From assembly GCA_003509545.1 (NCBI GenBank), contig DOLC01000112.1:1-12720 (forward strand): a DNA stretch of 12,720 nt, read 5' to 3'. Every line of letters begins with the position of its first letter. The stretch's first letter is position 1. The notes beneath the pieces were generated by a model. The model saw nothing but the letters and a program-made list of their open reading frames with translations, was not told the DNA's origin and searched no databases. Made by a program: the position numbers and the translations under genes. Source of the DNA: Peptococcaceae bacterium. GTDB taxonomy: Bacteria; Bacillota; DSM-521; Neomoorellales; Neomoorellaceae. Below are positions 1 to 7,186 of this stretch, one piece after another.

Positions 1-54
1 CAGTATTTCTGCTGCTTTGCGTAATGGGTAGTGTTCCTCTAATTCATGTTTCAT
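1..54 (-). CDS. possible start of a truncated ORF at the left edge, transposase-like HTH (uncertain)
   Basis: An open frame starts with ATG at 54 and runs off the left edge after 18 codons, reading MKHELEEHYPLRKAAEIL. A TAA lies in frame two codons upstream, so the frame cannot extend far in that direction. The pattern (charged helix, then YPLRKAAEIL) resembles the start of a helix-turn-helix as seen at the front of IS3-type transposase subunits or other small DNA-binding proteins. That is inference from a very short stretch. No Shine-Dalgarno is seen before the ATG, which weakens the call. It could be a random open frame. Confidence 0.25.
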   Translation of the reverse strand, partial: MKHELEEHYPLRKAAEIL

Positions 55-230
55 GATTTAAGTATGGCATTGATTAGGAAAGGAGGCAACTGTTGGTTGG
101 ACCTGATTTAAGGCAGGATGAAATGGAAATCTACACCCCTGCTCCACAGACCTGCTCAAGGCCGGGTGCATAGGCAAAAAATCCCCTGCCTTTATATACC
201 GTTAACCGGGCCGGCCGGTTCCACCCTTCT
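55..230. other. intergenic region without a supported gene
   Basis: This stretch lies between the nitrilase-family stop codon and the possible edge ORF. It is more A+T-rich at its left end than the rest of the window. On the minus strand, just after the hydrolase stop, it contains a short inverted repeat (AACCG...CGGTT, about 211-227) and an AGGCA...TGCCT pair around a T-rich loop (about 171-190). Neither is a clear stem followed directly by a U-run, so I do not call a terminator. A plus-strand AAAGGAGG near 79-86 precedes no sensible reading frame. Confidence 0.5.
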
Positions 231-953
231 TTAACGCCCTATGTCGCAGGTCAATATCCCTTCCGTACTCTCGTCGGCGGAGGCTACCACCACCCCGTGG
301 GGATCGGCGATTAAGCTGTTCCCCAGGCTTACCATGCCGATGTGGGACCCCACAGCGTTGGCCAGGAAAACATAGCAGTTGTTTTCCACGGCCCGGGCGA
401 TGGGCAAGGCCCGATTTTTGTCTATCTTCCACCGGGCCTCGGCCGGCGGATAATAGTGGGCAGATAGGATGAGAAGGGCCTCGGCCCCCCCTTGCTTGAG
501 GGACCTGGCCAGCTCGGGGTAATTCTGGTCGCGACAGATCATAATCCCCACGGTAAAACCTTTATAAGTAAAGATCAGGGGGCTGTCCCCGGGGGAAAAA
601 TACTTCTCTTCCAGGGCCGTCAAATGAATTTTGTAGTAGGTATGTACCGAACCGTCAGGGAGGAAAACCGAAGCGGCATTGAACAGCTTCTCACCCGCCA
701 AGGCCGCCCGTCCCACTACTAGCCCCATGCCCAACCTGGCCGAATACCCCGCTATCTTCGCCAGGGCCCCGTCCAGTTCGGCCCTAAAGCCGGGAGCGCC
801 GATGGTCGCGGGGTTATAACCTGTCAAGCTCATTTCCGGGAAAACCAGCAGCTCCACCCCCCGGCGGGCGGCCTCCCGGGCCATCTGGAGAATCTTCCTT
901 TGGTTGGCCTGGAGGGTATCGGCAATGAACATTTGGGCCACACCAAGGCGCAA
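231..953 (-). CDS. carbon-nitrogen hydrolase (nitrilase superfamily amidase)
   Basis: This is a cytosolic amidase of the nitrilase superfamily, which hydrolyses a C-N bond of an amide or carbamoyl compound; the substrate cannot be read from sequence. The Glu-Lys-Cys triad is visible in order: E40 in VFPEMSLTGY, K108 in YYKIHL and C140 in IMICRDQNYPE. An additional EEKYFSPGD segment near residues 115-123 fits the second conserved Glu. I chose the TTG at 953 because GAGGTGAG (960-967) sits 6 bases upstream and the protein then begins RLGVAQ, the usual first strand. An ATG at 980 is the alternative and has only a distant GGGGAGA. The frame stays open to 1229, but that part is low-complexity Gly/Ala/Pro and overlaps the epimerase. 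At 240 aa it is slightly short: it stops right after the last core strand (EGILTCDIGR) and lacks the usual 20-30 residue tail. The carbamoyl-amide chemistry would suit nucleobase or polyamine breakdown, but this is not shown. Confidence 0.85.
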   Translation of the reverse strand: MRLGVAQMFIADTLQANQRKILQMAREAARRGVELLVFPEMSLTGYNPATIGAPGFRAELDGALAKIAGYSARLGMGLVVGRAALAGEKLFNAASVFLPDGSVHTYYKIHLTALEEKYFSPGDSPLIFTYKGFTVGIMICRDQNYPELARSLKQGGAEALLILSAHYYPPAEARWKIDKNRALPIARAVENNCYVFLANAVGSHIGMVSLGNSLIADPHGVVVASADESTEGILTCDIGR

Positions 954-959
954 AGCGGT

Positions 960-967
960 CTCACCTC
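960..967 (-). promoter_or_regulatory. ribosome binding site deciding the TTG start of the C-N hydrolase
   Basis: On the minus strand this reads GAGGTGAG and lies 6 bases before the TTG at 953-951. It is a better match and better spaced than anything before the ATG at 980. Confidence 0.55.
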
Positions 968-1159
968 GCAGATCTCCCATTGAACATACCAGCGTCTCCC
1001 CTGCCGCTCCCAGGGCCGACGGCGCCCCGGTCTGCCCTGTTGCCGGGCCCGGTTCTGGCTCCCGGCAAGGCCCGGGCGTCCCTTGAAGCCGAAACAGGCC
1101 GCCTCCTACCGGGCCGCCGGCCAAAGCCGGGCGCTCGCGCGCGGCCAAGGAAGCTTTTT

Positions 1160-2116
1160 TCAAACGTTCCTCTTCAAATGCTCCACCGTCCGCCGCAGGC
1201 CCTCCTCCAGCTCCACCTCCTGCCTCCATCCCAGTTCCCGGGCCGCCTTATCGGCGTCCAGATAAATCCTCTTTAATTCCCCCGCCCTTGCGGGAGCGTG
1301 CTGAGCGTCTCCCTCGTAGCCGGTGACCCTTTTAAGCAGCCGGAAAAGCTCTTTTACCGAAGTGCCGCGGCCGGTGCCTATGTTGTAGGCCAGAGCGTCT
1401 AGATTATCCGGGGAGGGTACGCCCAATCCCGTTTTTATTTTCTCCAGGGCCAGCAGATTGGCCCGCACCACATCTCCCACAAAGACGTAGTCCCTCAACT
1501 GTTCTCCATCTCCGTAGATGGTGGGTACCTCGCCCCTGAGCATTTTTTGCCCAAAAATGGCCACTACTCCTGCTTCCCCGTGGGGATCTTGCCGGGGACC
1601 GTAGACATTGCCGTACCGGAGGGCTATGTAATGGAGGCCGTGTACCCGGGCATAGTAGTAGAGGTAATATTCCGAAGCCAGCTTGCTTACCCCATAGGGC
1701 GAGAGCGGCTTCTTGGGCTGTTGCTCGTCTACCGGGAGCTCCTCCGGCTCTCCGTAGACCACCCCGCCCGAAGAAGCAAAAATAACTCCCTTTACTTTAC
1801 GGCGGAGGCTGGTCTGCAAAAGGTTCAGCAGGCCCTGGATGTTGACCCGCGCATCTTCCTCCGGGTCCGCTACCGAGCGCCGCACATCTATCTGGGCCGC
1901 ATGGTGGTTAACCACCTCTATTTCCTCTTGCCCAAAGACCTCCTCCAGCTCCGGGGAACAAATATCAAGCTGGTAAAACCTGGCGGCCGGGTTAAGGTTT
2001 TCTTCCCGCCCGCTGCTTAGATCGTCCACCACGACCACCTTATGCCCTTCCTTTATCAGGGCGTCCACCACGTGAGAACCGATGAATCCGGCCCCGCCGG
2101 TTACTAGAATGTGCAA
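1160..2116 (-). CDS. NAD-dependent epimerase/dehydratase, UDP-glucose 4-epimerase-like
   Basis: This extended short-chain dehydrogenase interconverts nucleotide sugars, most likely UDP-glucose/UDP-galactose or a related pair, in the cytoplasm for surface polysaccharide or sugar metabolism. The N-terminal Rossmann motif TGGAGFIGSH is at residues 6-15, the acidic end of strand 2 (VVVDDLSSG) at 28-36, the SS of ASSGGVVYG at 115-116, and the catalytic pair Y141xxxK145 in SPYGVSK. The RYGNVYGPRQDP segment (167-178) and DYVFVGDVV (209-217) are typical of the GalE/WbpP-like family. The length of 318 aa is normal. The TTG start at 2116 is chosen because AAAGGAGG (2126-2133) lies 9 bases upstream and the protein then begins HILVTGGAG. 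A longer frame to ATG 2176 would add 20 residues that do not look like the family and overlaps the res stop codon. Galactose specificity is not proven, so no symbol is given. Confidence 0.9.
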   Translation of the reverse strand: MHILVTGGAGFIGSHVVDALIKEGHKVVVVDDLSSGREENLNPAARFYQLDICSPELEEVFGQEEIEVVNHHAAQIDVRRSVADPEEDARVNIQGLLNLLQTSLRRKVKGVIFASSGGVVYGEPEELPVDEQQPKKPLSPYGVSKLASEYYLYYYARVHGLHYIALRYGNVYGPRQDPHGEAGVVAIFGQKMLRGEVPTIYGDGEQLRDYVFVGDVVRANLLALEKIKTGLGVPSPDNLDALAYNIGTGRGTSVKELFRLLKRVTGYEGDAQHAPARAGELKRIYLDADKAARELGWRQEVELEEGLRRTVEHLKRNV

Positions 2117-2125
2117 TAGGGTGTG

Positions 2126-2133
2126 CCTCCTTT
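2126..2133 (-). promoter_or_regulatory. strong ribosome binding site of the epimerase gene
   Basis: On the minus strand this reads AAAGGAGG, 9 bases before the TTG at 2116. It decides the start, because the upstream ATG at 2176 has no comparable site. Confidence 0.7.
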
Positions 2134-2141
2134 CCCCTATT

Positions 2142-2170
2142 ACTTTAACACTTGACCGGGAACCCCTCAA
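2142..2170 (-). promoter_or_regulatory. candidate sigma-70-type promoter of the epimerase gene
   Basis: On the minus strand TTGAGG (2165-2170) and TAAAGT (2142-2147) are separated by 17 bases. Each matches 4 of 6 consensus positions. The predicted transcript would begin near 2135, just before the AAAGGAGG site, giving a very short leader. The site starts only a few bases beyond the res stop codon, so the epimerase could be transcribed independently of the restriction-modification genes. This is a consensus match only. Confidence 0.35.
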
Positions 2171-2172
2171 TA

Positions 2173-4491
2173 TCATCCCCTTACTAAGTCATCCCCGCCT
2201 TTGAGCTCACGCCTGCTTGGGTTTAAAGCTCCCTTACGGTCTTCCTCACGGGCCAGACCATCACTCGGCCTCAAAGCTTCAGATGGGACTCCCCCGTCAG
2301 CCGGCATCCTTGCCGATAAGGCCGCCCGGACGGCCGTCCTGCAGTGAGCAATCAGCTGTTCTACCAGTAAATCGGGGTCCTTAAGGTTCTTCCCGTCCAG
2401 GTTAAAGTTGGCCGGGTCTGCCGCCAGGTCTCTTAGGAGCTTGAGCTCGCGCGGTTCCAAGTGGTACCTCATGAGAAGCACCCTGTCGTCGCCGAGATAG
2501 GAGAGCCACTTCCTGAGGAGTGCATAATCCTCTTTCCCTATTTCTGGTTTTTCTCTTCCGCCCCCGCCCTTGAGGACATCCTCTCCCCGGCCCCCAAGGG
2601 CCAAGGGTGCGCCCGCACTGTCATGGGGACCGGCGTCCCGGGCATCTTCTATCTCTTCCAGCCGGGAGACGATTTCCACCAGAGCCTTTCTATTGGTGGC
2701 CAGGACGAACAGGGTTTCCAGCGGCAAAACTTTACTCTTCAGGCCCTCAAACAATTTCCTCTCCACCTCCCCGCCGCGGTAGAGAAACAGAAGCCTCCTG
2801 CGCTTACCTTTAACCGGCTCGATACGCACACCCCGGCCCAGGGACTGCAGGATAAACTTCCGGGCATCCTGGCCGCCGATGTTTATATAGCAAATAATAT
2901 TGGGGCGGTTCGAGTCCCAGCCCTCGTAGAAGCTGCGGGAGCCCATGAGGAGGTTGATGGGGCAGTCGGCCTGGTTAAGGTCTTGGAAATAACTCTCCTC
3001 GGCCAAATCCTCCTGTACCTCGTAGCCGGCAAGTTTTTCCTGCAGCCAGCCGGCCACCTCACCGATCTTGAGCAGGGCAAAAGGCCGTTCGCCGGTCTTC
3101 AGCTTAAAGGCCAGTTCCCGCTTGTCGGTCGGCCTCCTCAAGACTTCAATCTCCCCGGGGGCTCCGGCGTTGTATACATATCTCCAGAGGTCCTCTGTAG
3201 TTATACCCTCGAGCACCTTTCGTTCTATCGTTAGCCTTTCGCCGGCCTCCAACATGAGGGTAGGCCTGGCTGCCAATTCCTTCCACAACTCGGCTTTGGC
3301 CCCCTCGAAAAGGGCCCGGTCCACATCTCCCCGCCCTACGCGCGCCAGCTCCCGGAAGAACAGCTCCAGGTCGGCGTCCTTTATATTCACGGAATGGGTG
3401 AGCACCAGCATTAGGGGACGGTGATACGATCCCGGCATCAGGCCGGCTATTTCTTCATAAAACTTATGGACATAAGTCAGGAGAATCAACGATTGCACGA
3501 CCACCCTTTGCTTTTCCTCACCCGTATAATCCTCTCCGTCCCGGAAGCCGCGCACTTCTTGTTGAAGGACGGCAATATGCTTGCCGTATCCCCGTCGGAT
3601 GTATTTCTCCAGGTTGAAATTATAGGCTGTGGTGGTGACGTCCCTCACGTCCGTAAAGGTGGCGGAGAAATTGAACAGGAAACCGTTTCTGGCCATAATG
3701 GAATAAAGGTGCTGCCGCTTGGAATCCTCGCGGTCCCCCTTGTGGGCCTCGTCCAGGAAGATGTACCACCGGCCCCCGTTATCGTAGTTGCGGAAGTCCA
3801 CGATCTTGTCCTTTTGCTCGTCGCTTATGTTGTCTGAGCGGTAGTAAAAGACCGTAAGGCCTGGGGCCCCCTGCTGCCCCTTGACTTCCGGATAATCCTT
3901 CAGTTCCTGCAGATTTATCTTCAGCCGCCCGCTGTAATTAAATTCCTCCACGCAAGCTTTAAGCTGGGTTATCAAGTCTTCCCGGTGGGTGAGGACCAGA
4001 AAATCAAAAGGAGGGATCTCCCGCCGCCGAATGAGGGTATGCAGGACCTCCATGAGTTTGATGAGCACCAGGGTCTTGCCGCTGCCGGTGGCCATCCAGA
4101 AGCCCAGGCGGTTGATAAAATGCTCATAGGAGATTTTGGGGCTCTCTCCCCCCTCCAAGGGGTAGTATTCCGCCAGGAGCTCGCGCAGGGCCCTGTTCTC
4201 GTTCTTCAAGTTAATGCTCAAATCCGCCTCGAGGCCGTTCTCCCGGTACCACCGGAAAAAGGCCTGCTTTCTCCTGCGGCTGGCCTCTGTCGCCTTCTCC
4301 CCCTCCCGGTAGTCCTGGGCCTCTTCAAAGTATTTCCACAAAACCTTCAATGCACTGGCCAGGGCCTCTTGCTGGTAGTCCCACAAACTTTTCCTAGGCG
4401 AAAACTGCTTGAGATCCATTAAACTCCAAGAGGGCGGCAGGTGATCCAACTGTACATGCTTGATTATTTCCTGGAGAATAGTCCTGGGCAT
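2173..4491 (-). CDS. res: type III restriction-like DEAD/DEAH helicase subunit (Res)
   Basis: This is a superfamily 2 helicase/translocase, the presumed restriction partner of the methyltransferase encoded upstream; type III complexes act on unmodified foreign DNA. Visible motifs are Walker A ATGSGKT (134-140), the strand plus LTHRED (about 164-172), Walker B DEAH (247-250), motif III SAT (276-278), motif V-like SRSFYEGWDS (518-527) and motif VI QSLGRGVRI (549-557). The ATG at 4491 has GGGGAG about 8 bases upstream. The protein has 772 aa, while classic Res subunits such as EcoP1I/EcoP15I are near 970 aa and carry a PD-(D/E)xK nuclease at the C-terminus. Here the part after motif VI (558-772) shows no such motif, and the last 45 residues are polar and low in complexity, as if the end were lost or re-made. 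The stop lies directly before the epimerase promoter. It may be a helicase-only or damaged Res. Confidence 0.82.
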   Translation of the reverse strand: MPRTILQEIIKHVQLDHLPPSWSLMDLKQFSPRKSLWDYQQEALASALKVLWKYFEEAQDYREGEKATEASRRRKQAFFRWYRENGLEADLSINLKNENRALRELLAEYYPLEGGESPKISYEHFINRLGFWMATGSGKTLVLIKLMEVLHTLIRRREIPPFDFLVLTHREDLITQLKACVEEFNYSGRLKINLQELKDYPEVKGQQGAPGLTVFYYRSDNISDEQKDKIVDFRNYDNGGRWYIFLDEAHKGDREDSKRQHLYSIMARNGFLFNFSATFTDVRDVTTTAYNFNLEKYIRRGYGKHIAVLQQEVRGFRDGEDYTGEEKQRVVVQSLILLTYVHKFYEEIAGLMPGSYHRPLMLVLTHSVNIKDADLELFFRELARVGRGDVDRALFEGAKAELWKELAARPTLMLEAGERLTIERKVLEGITTEDLWRYVYNAGAPGEIEVLRRPTDKRELAFKLKTGERPFALLKIGEVAGWLQEKLAGYEVQEDLAEESYFQDLNQADCPINLLMGSRSFYEGWDSNRPNIICYINIGGQDARKFILQSLGRGVRIEPVKGKRRRLLFLYRGGEVERKLFEGLKSKVLPLETLFVLATNRKALVEIVSRLEEIEDARDAGPHDSAGAPLALGGRGEDVLKGGGGREKPEIGKEDYALLRKWLSYLGDDRVLLMRYHLEPRELKLLRDLAADPANFNLDGKNLKDPDLLVEQLIAHCRTAVRAALSARMPADGGVPSEALRPSDGLAREEDRKGALNPSRRELKGGDDLVRG

Positions 4492-4493
4492 GG

Positions 4494-4524
4494 CCTTTCT
4501 CCCCGCCCGATGTCTTGTGTAAAC
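4494..4524. repeat. 31-base direct repeat, copy 1 (contains the res ribosome binding site)
   Basis: This matches 4561-4591 at 28 of 31 positions. On the minus strand it runs from GTTTACAC to GGGCGGGGAGAAAGG and ends two bases before the res ATG, so it includes the GGGGAG ribosome binding site. Confidence 0.8.
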
Positions 4525-4560
4525 TCTTTACCGCAGACGGTCACGGTCGACTGCTTGTAG

Positions 4561-4591
4561 CCTTTCTCCCCGCCCGCTGTCCGGTGTAAAC
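4561..4591. repeat. 31-base direct repeat, copy 2 (upstream duplicate of the res leader)
   Basis: This second copy of the res leader lies 67 bases from the first (start to start), with mismatches only at three internal positions. No start codon follows its GGGGAGAAAGG at the proper distance; the next bases on the minus strand are CTACAAGCAG. It looks like a partial tandem duplication of the translation-initiation region. Confidence 0.8.
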
Positions 4592-4705
4592 CCAGTTCTG
4601 CTCCCGGGCCTGCTTGCCTTGGCGCCTATAATTTCCCTCGCGGACCAAACTAGCGCCTGGCTCAGGGCTCCGGCAGGCTTCCCGGCACCCTGGGTACCCC
4701 GGTTC

Positions 4706-4720
4706 GGCCCTCCGGGGGCC
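4706..4720 (-). other. G+C-rich hairpin just after the mod stop codon
   Basis: On the minus strand this reads GGCCC, then CCGGA, then GGGCC: a 5 bp stem with a 5-base loop starting two bases after the mod TAA. No U-run follows, so it may be a transcript-stabilising stem or a weak attenuator rather than a rho-independent terminator. The rest of the mod-res gap (4592-4705) is G+C-rich and shows no gene. Confidence 0.35.
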
Positions 4721-4721
4721 T

Positions 4722-7166
4722 TTACCACCAGATCAGCGGTTTTATGAGCCTGTAGTCCGGTTCCTTTATACTCATCCTCTCTCCATCCTCGAACTCCACC
4801 CACTCGGGAGTAATCTCCTTTATCCATTTGCCGCTTAGGTGGGACAGAGTCTCGGCCACATCTATCCCCTCATAAAGCCTGTCCCAATTTACCCGCACTC
4901 TGCTATTCTCATAGTCTACCTCCAGCGCCTCCAGCATCTTCAGGTCCCGCAGGAAGACGTACTGGCCGTAGGGGTCCCGGTGGGAGTCATCTAATAAATC
5001 CGCGTCTTCGTACTTCACCCGCCGCAGAACGTCTTCGTACTGCTCCAGCTCATAGTACTTAAAGAAGCCGCCTCCCCGCCAGCCCACATCTCGGGAAATC
5101 CCGCAGGGCTCATGTTTACCCCTGCCGGCCACGACTTCCTTCATCCGGGGCAGGACTTTGCCATAAAAGATAGCTTCAGCCATCTCCACCAAAATCCATT
5201 TTCGTTTCAACTTGTGGGCGACGGCAGCCGTAGTGCCCGTGCCCCCGAAGAAATCCAGAACCAGGTCTCCCTCCCGGGACGAGGCCTCAATGATCCGCTC
5301 AAGCAGTTTTTCCGGTTTCTGCGTCAGGAAGTCGCCCACCTTTTCCTTACTGTAGCTCATAATCATAACGGAATTCATCTCGTCATATTCACTGGCATTC
5401 CAGACATCCTCCAGGGGATAGACCCCTTCCCTGGCTTCGCCCCGGCTCTCCGGCTTGTAAATGCGGCCATCCTTTCCCCTCAAGGCAAGCTGGAACTTAT
5501 CCACTTTAAGGCCCAGTTTGCGCTCTACGTCCTGCAGATACCCCTTTTCTTCTTCCCCCATCCTGAAGGTCCGGTAAGGGATTCCGGCAGCGTCTTTATT
5601 GAAAAAGCTCCGCGGGCTCTTGCCGTACATCCAGATGGTCTCGTGATTCCGCACATACTTTTCTCCCGCCGTCTTAAACCCCGACACCCATCCTATCCGC
5701 CAGATAATTTCGTTGGCCAAATTATCGCGGCCGAAAATCTCGTCCAGGAGAAACCTGGTACTGGCCGTTTCATGGAAGTCCACGTGCACATAAATGCTGC
5801 CCGCATCCTTAAGGAAATCCCTGGCCAGGCGCAGCCGGTTCTCCATCATGGTCAGCCAGGCAGACCGGTTGAACCTGTCGTTATAGCAAAAATTGTCCTT
5901 CTCGGTGTTGTAGGGCGGGTCGATATAGATCAGCTGCACGCGCTCCTTGAACTTATTCTTGATGGTGTTCAAGGCCTGGTAGTTTTCGCTTCTTATGAGC
6001 CAGCCGTCCAGGGCCTGGTCCAGGTGTTCGAAGAGGCCGAGGATCTCCCCTTCCAGATTTTTAAAATACCTGGTATCCACCGGCAGGTAACGGTGCTTTT
6101 CCCGTAAAACCTCCCCCTGAGGGGTGGCCTCTATCACCTCCTGGGGAGCAAAATCCATAGCAACAATGCCCAGCCGTTTCCATTCTTCCACCTGGGCCGC
6201 CAGGTTCCGATGATGCAAAATTTTTTTCACCAGGCCCATATCGCGGGCCCCAATCCGGTCCAGGGTAACAACGTAGCCCGCTTTTAATACGAATTTAGGC
6301 TTATTCCAGATTTTCACCAGCTCGTCTTCAAACTGGGCTATAAAGTCGATAATCTTAGTGGCAATCTCTTTAAGGGCCTGTAACTGCTTGATCCGCTCTT
6401 CCGTCCACTCGCTTTCCCCACTGAAGACATAATGGTACAGCCATAGGCTCAACTGCTCCCGCAAGAACTCCCGGGCATTCTTACATATGAAGTAATCCAC
6501 TTCGCTCTGGCGTGCGAAAATCCGGAAGGCCTTCTCCAGGGTGTCTTCGGTTATCCTCACACCTTCTTTGCGCAGAGTCCGCAAGATCCTCTTGAGGTCC
6601 GTTTTCTTTCCCCACTCGGAGTAGAGCACCCGAAACACCAGGGTCCCGTCTTCCTTTTTCCCTGCCGGCTCAAAGAGCAACTCCTTCTTCTCATTGGCCT
6701 TTTTGTGCTCCAGGCCGGAAACATCGAAAAAGAACTTAACTCCCTCTACCTCCACCCCCATACTCCGGAAGAGCCTGTCAGTCTTTACATAATAAAGCAT
6801 GCGGGTTTTCCAAAAGAGCACGACGTCCCTGTCGGCCGTATAGACCTTGTCATAAACCTGATGGCTAAGGGGGGTATGACGGAAATAAATAGAGCCGCTC
6901 TCGGAAAAATAGCGGCGGAAAAAAGAGTAGAGCTTATCGAAAAGCTCCTCCCGGAACTGGGGAAAGGGTTCCAGGGCCTTCTCAATGTCCCTCTGGAGCC
7001 GGGGAAGGACCCCTTCGGTAAAGTACCTCGATTTAACCTGCATCAAGTTTATGTAACCGGACTCCCCTTCCACCTCAGCACCTACAAAGAGGTTTTTAAG
7101 GGCCTCGTAAAACCTGCGTTCCTTGACACCGCCGGCCTCCCTTTGACCTGTACCCATACTCTCCAT
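4722..7166 (-). CDS. mod: type III-like DNA methyltransferase (Mod), beta class
   Basis: This is an S-adenosylmethionine-dependent amino-methyltransferase that would methylate adenine N6 (or cytosine N4) at the recognition site and confer specificity on the Res partner. The catalytic motif IV DPPYNT is at 416-421 and precedes the SAM-binding motif I DFFGGTGTT at 638-646. That order defines the beta class, as in type III Mod proteins. Between them lies the presumed target-recognition region (about 480-600), and TQKPEKLLERII (615-626) is the usual segment before motif I. The length of 814 aa is long: about 380 mostly helical, charged residues precede the catalytic core, whereas classic Mod proteins reach DPPY within roughly the first 120-130 residues. 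The C-terminal 110 residues after the core are unassigned. The ATG at 7166 has AGAAGGG 9 bases upstream; an in-frame ATG three codons later (7157) is also possible. The res gene follows after about 230 bases on the same strand. Confidence 0.88.
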   Translation of the reverse strand: MESMGTGQREAGGVKERRFYEALKNLFVGAEVEGESGYINLMQVKSRYFTEGVLPRLQRDIEKALEPFPQFREELFDKLYSFFRRYFSESGSIYFRHTPLSHQVYDKVYTADRDVVLFWKTRMLYYVKTDRLFRSMGVEVEGVKFFFDVSGLEHKKANEKKELLFEPAGKKEDGTLVFRVLYSEWGKKTDLKRILRTLRKEGVRITEDTLEKAFRIFARQSEVDYFICKNAREFLREQLSLWLYHYVFSGESEWTEERIKQLQALKEIATKIIDFIAQFEDELVKIWNKPKFVLKAGYVVTLDRIGARDMGLVKKILHHRNLAAQVEEWKRLGIVAMDFAPQEVIEATPQGEVLREKHRYLPVDTRYFKNLEGEILGLFEHLDQALDGWLIRSENYQALNTIKNKFKERVQLIYIDPPYNTEKDNFCYNDRFNRSAWLTMMENRLRLARDFLKDAGSIYVHVDFHETASTRFLLDEIFGRDNLANEIIWRIGWVSGFKTAGEKYVRNHETIWMYGKSPRSFFNKDAAGIPYRTFRMGEEEKGYLQDVERKLGLKVDKFQLALRGKDGRIYKPESRGEAREGVYPLEDVWNASEYDEMNSVMIMSYSKEKVGDFLTQKPEKLLERIIEASSREGDLVLDFFGGTGTTAAVAHKLKRKWILVEMAEAIFYGKVLPRMKEVVAGRGKHEPCGISRDVGWRGGGFFKYYELEQYEDVLRRVKYEDADLLDDSHRDPYGQYVFLRDLKMLEALEVDYENSRVRVNWDRLYEGIDVAETLSHLSGKWIKEITPEWVEFEDGERMSIKEPDYRLIKPLIWW

Positions 7167-7186
7167 CCCTCAAAGCCCTTCTTGTA

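Noticed and set aside
101..137. Possible insertion-sequence terminal repeat near the left edge
   Set aside because: The stretch looks vaguely like an IS end before the transposase-like edge ORF, but no matching second end or target duplication is visible in the window.
954..1229. N-terminal extension of the C-N hydrolase frame to 1229
   Set aside because: The extension is Gly/Ala/Pro/Arg-rich, overlaps the epimerase gene and precedes the normal first strand of the fold. It is better explained by G+C-rich spacer DNA.
2461..3234. Plus-strand open frame (257 codons) opposite res
   Set aside because: It is antisense to the helicase motif V/VI region with no recognisable domain or ribosome binding site. 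It is a shadow frame.
4528..4827. Minus-strand 99-codon frame across the mod-res gap
   Set aside because: It overlaps the mod end in another frame and the repeat region, with no family features or ribosome binding site. It is composition-driven.
5112..6107. Long plus-strand open frame (331 codons) opposite mod
   Set aside because: It is antisense to the conserved methyltransferase core, and its translation shows no family pattern and biased composition. It is a shadow frame.
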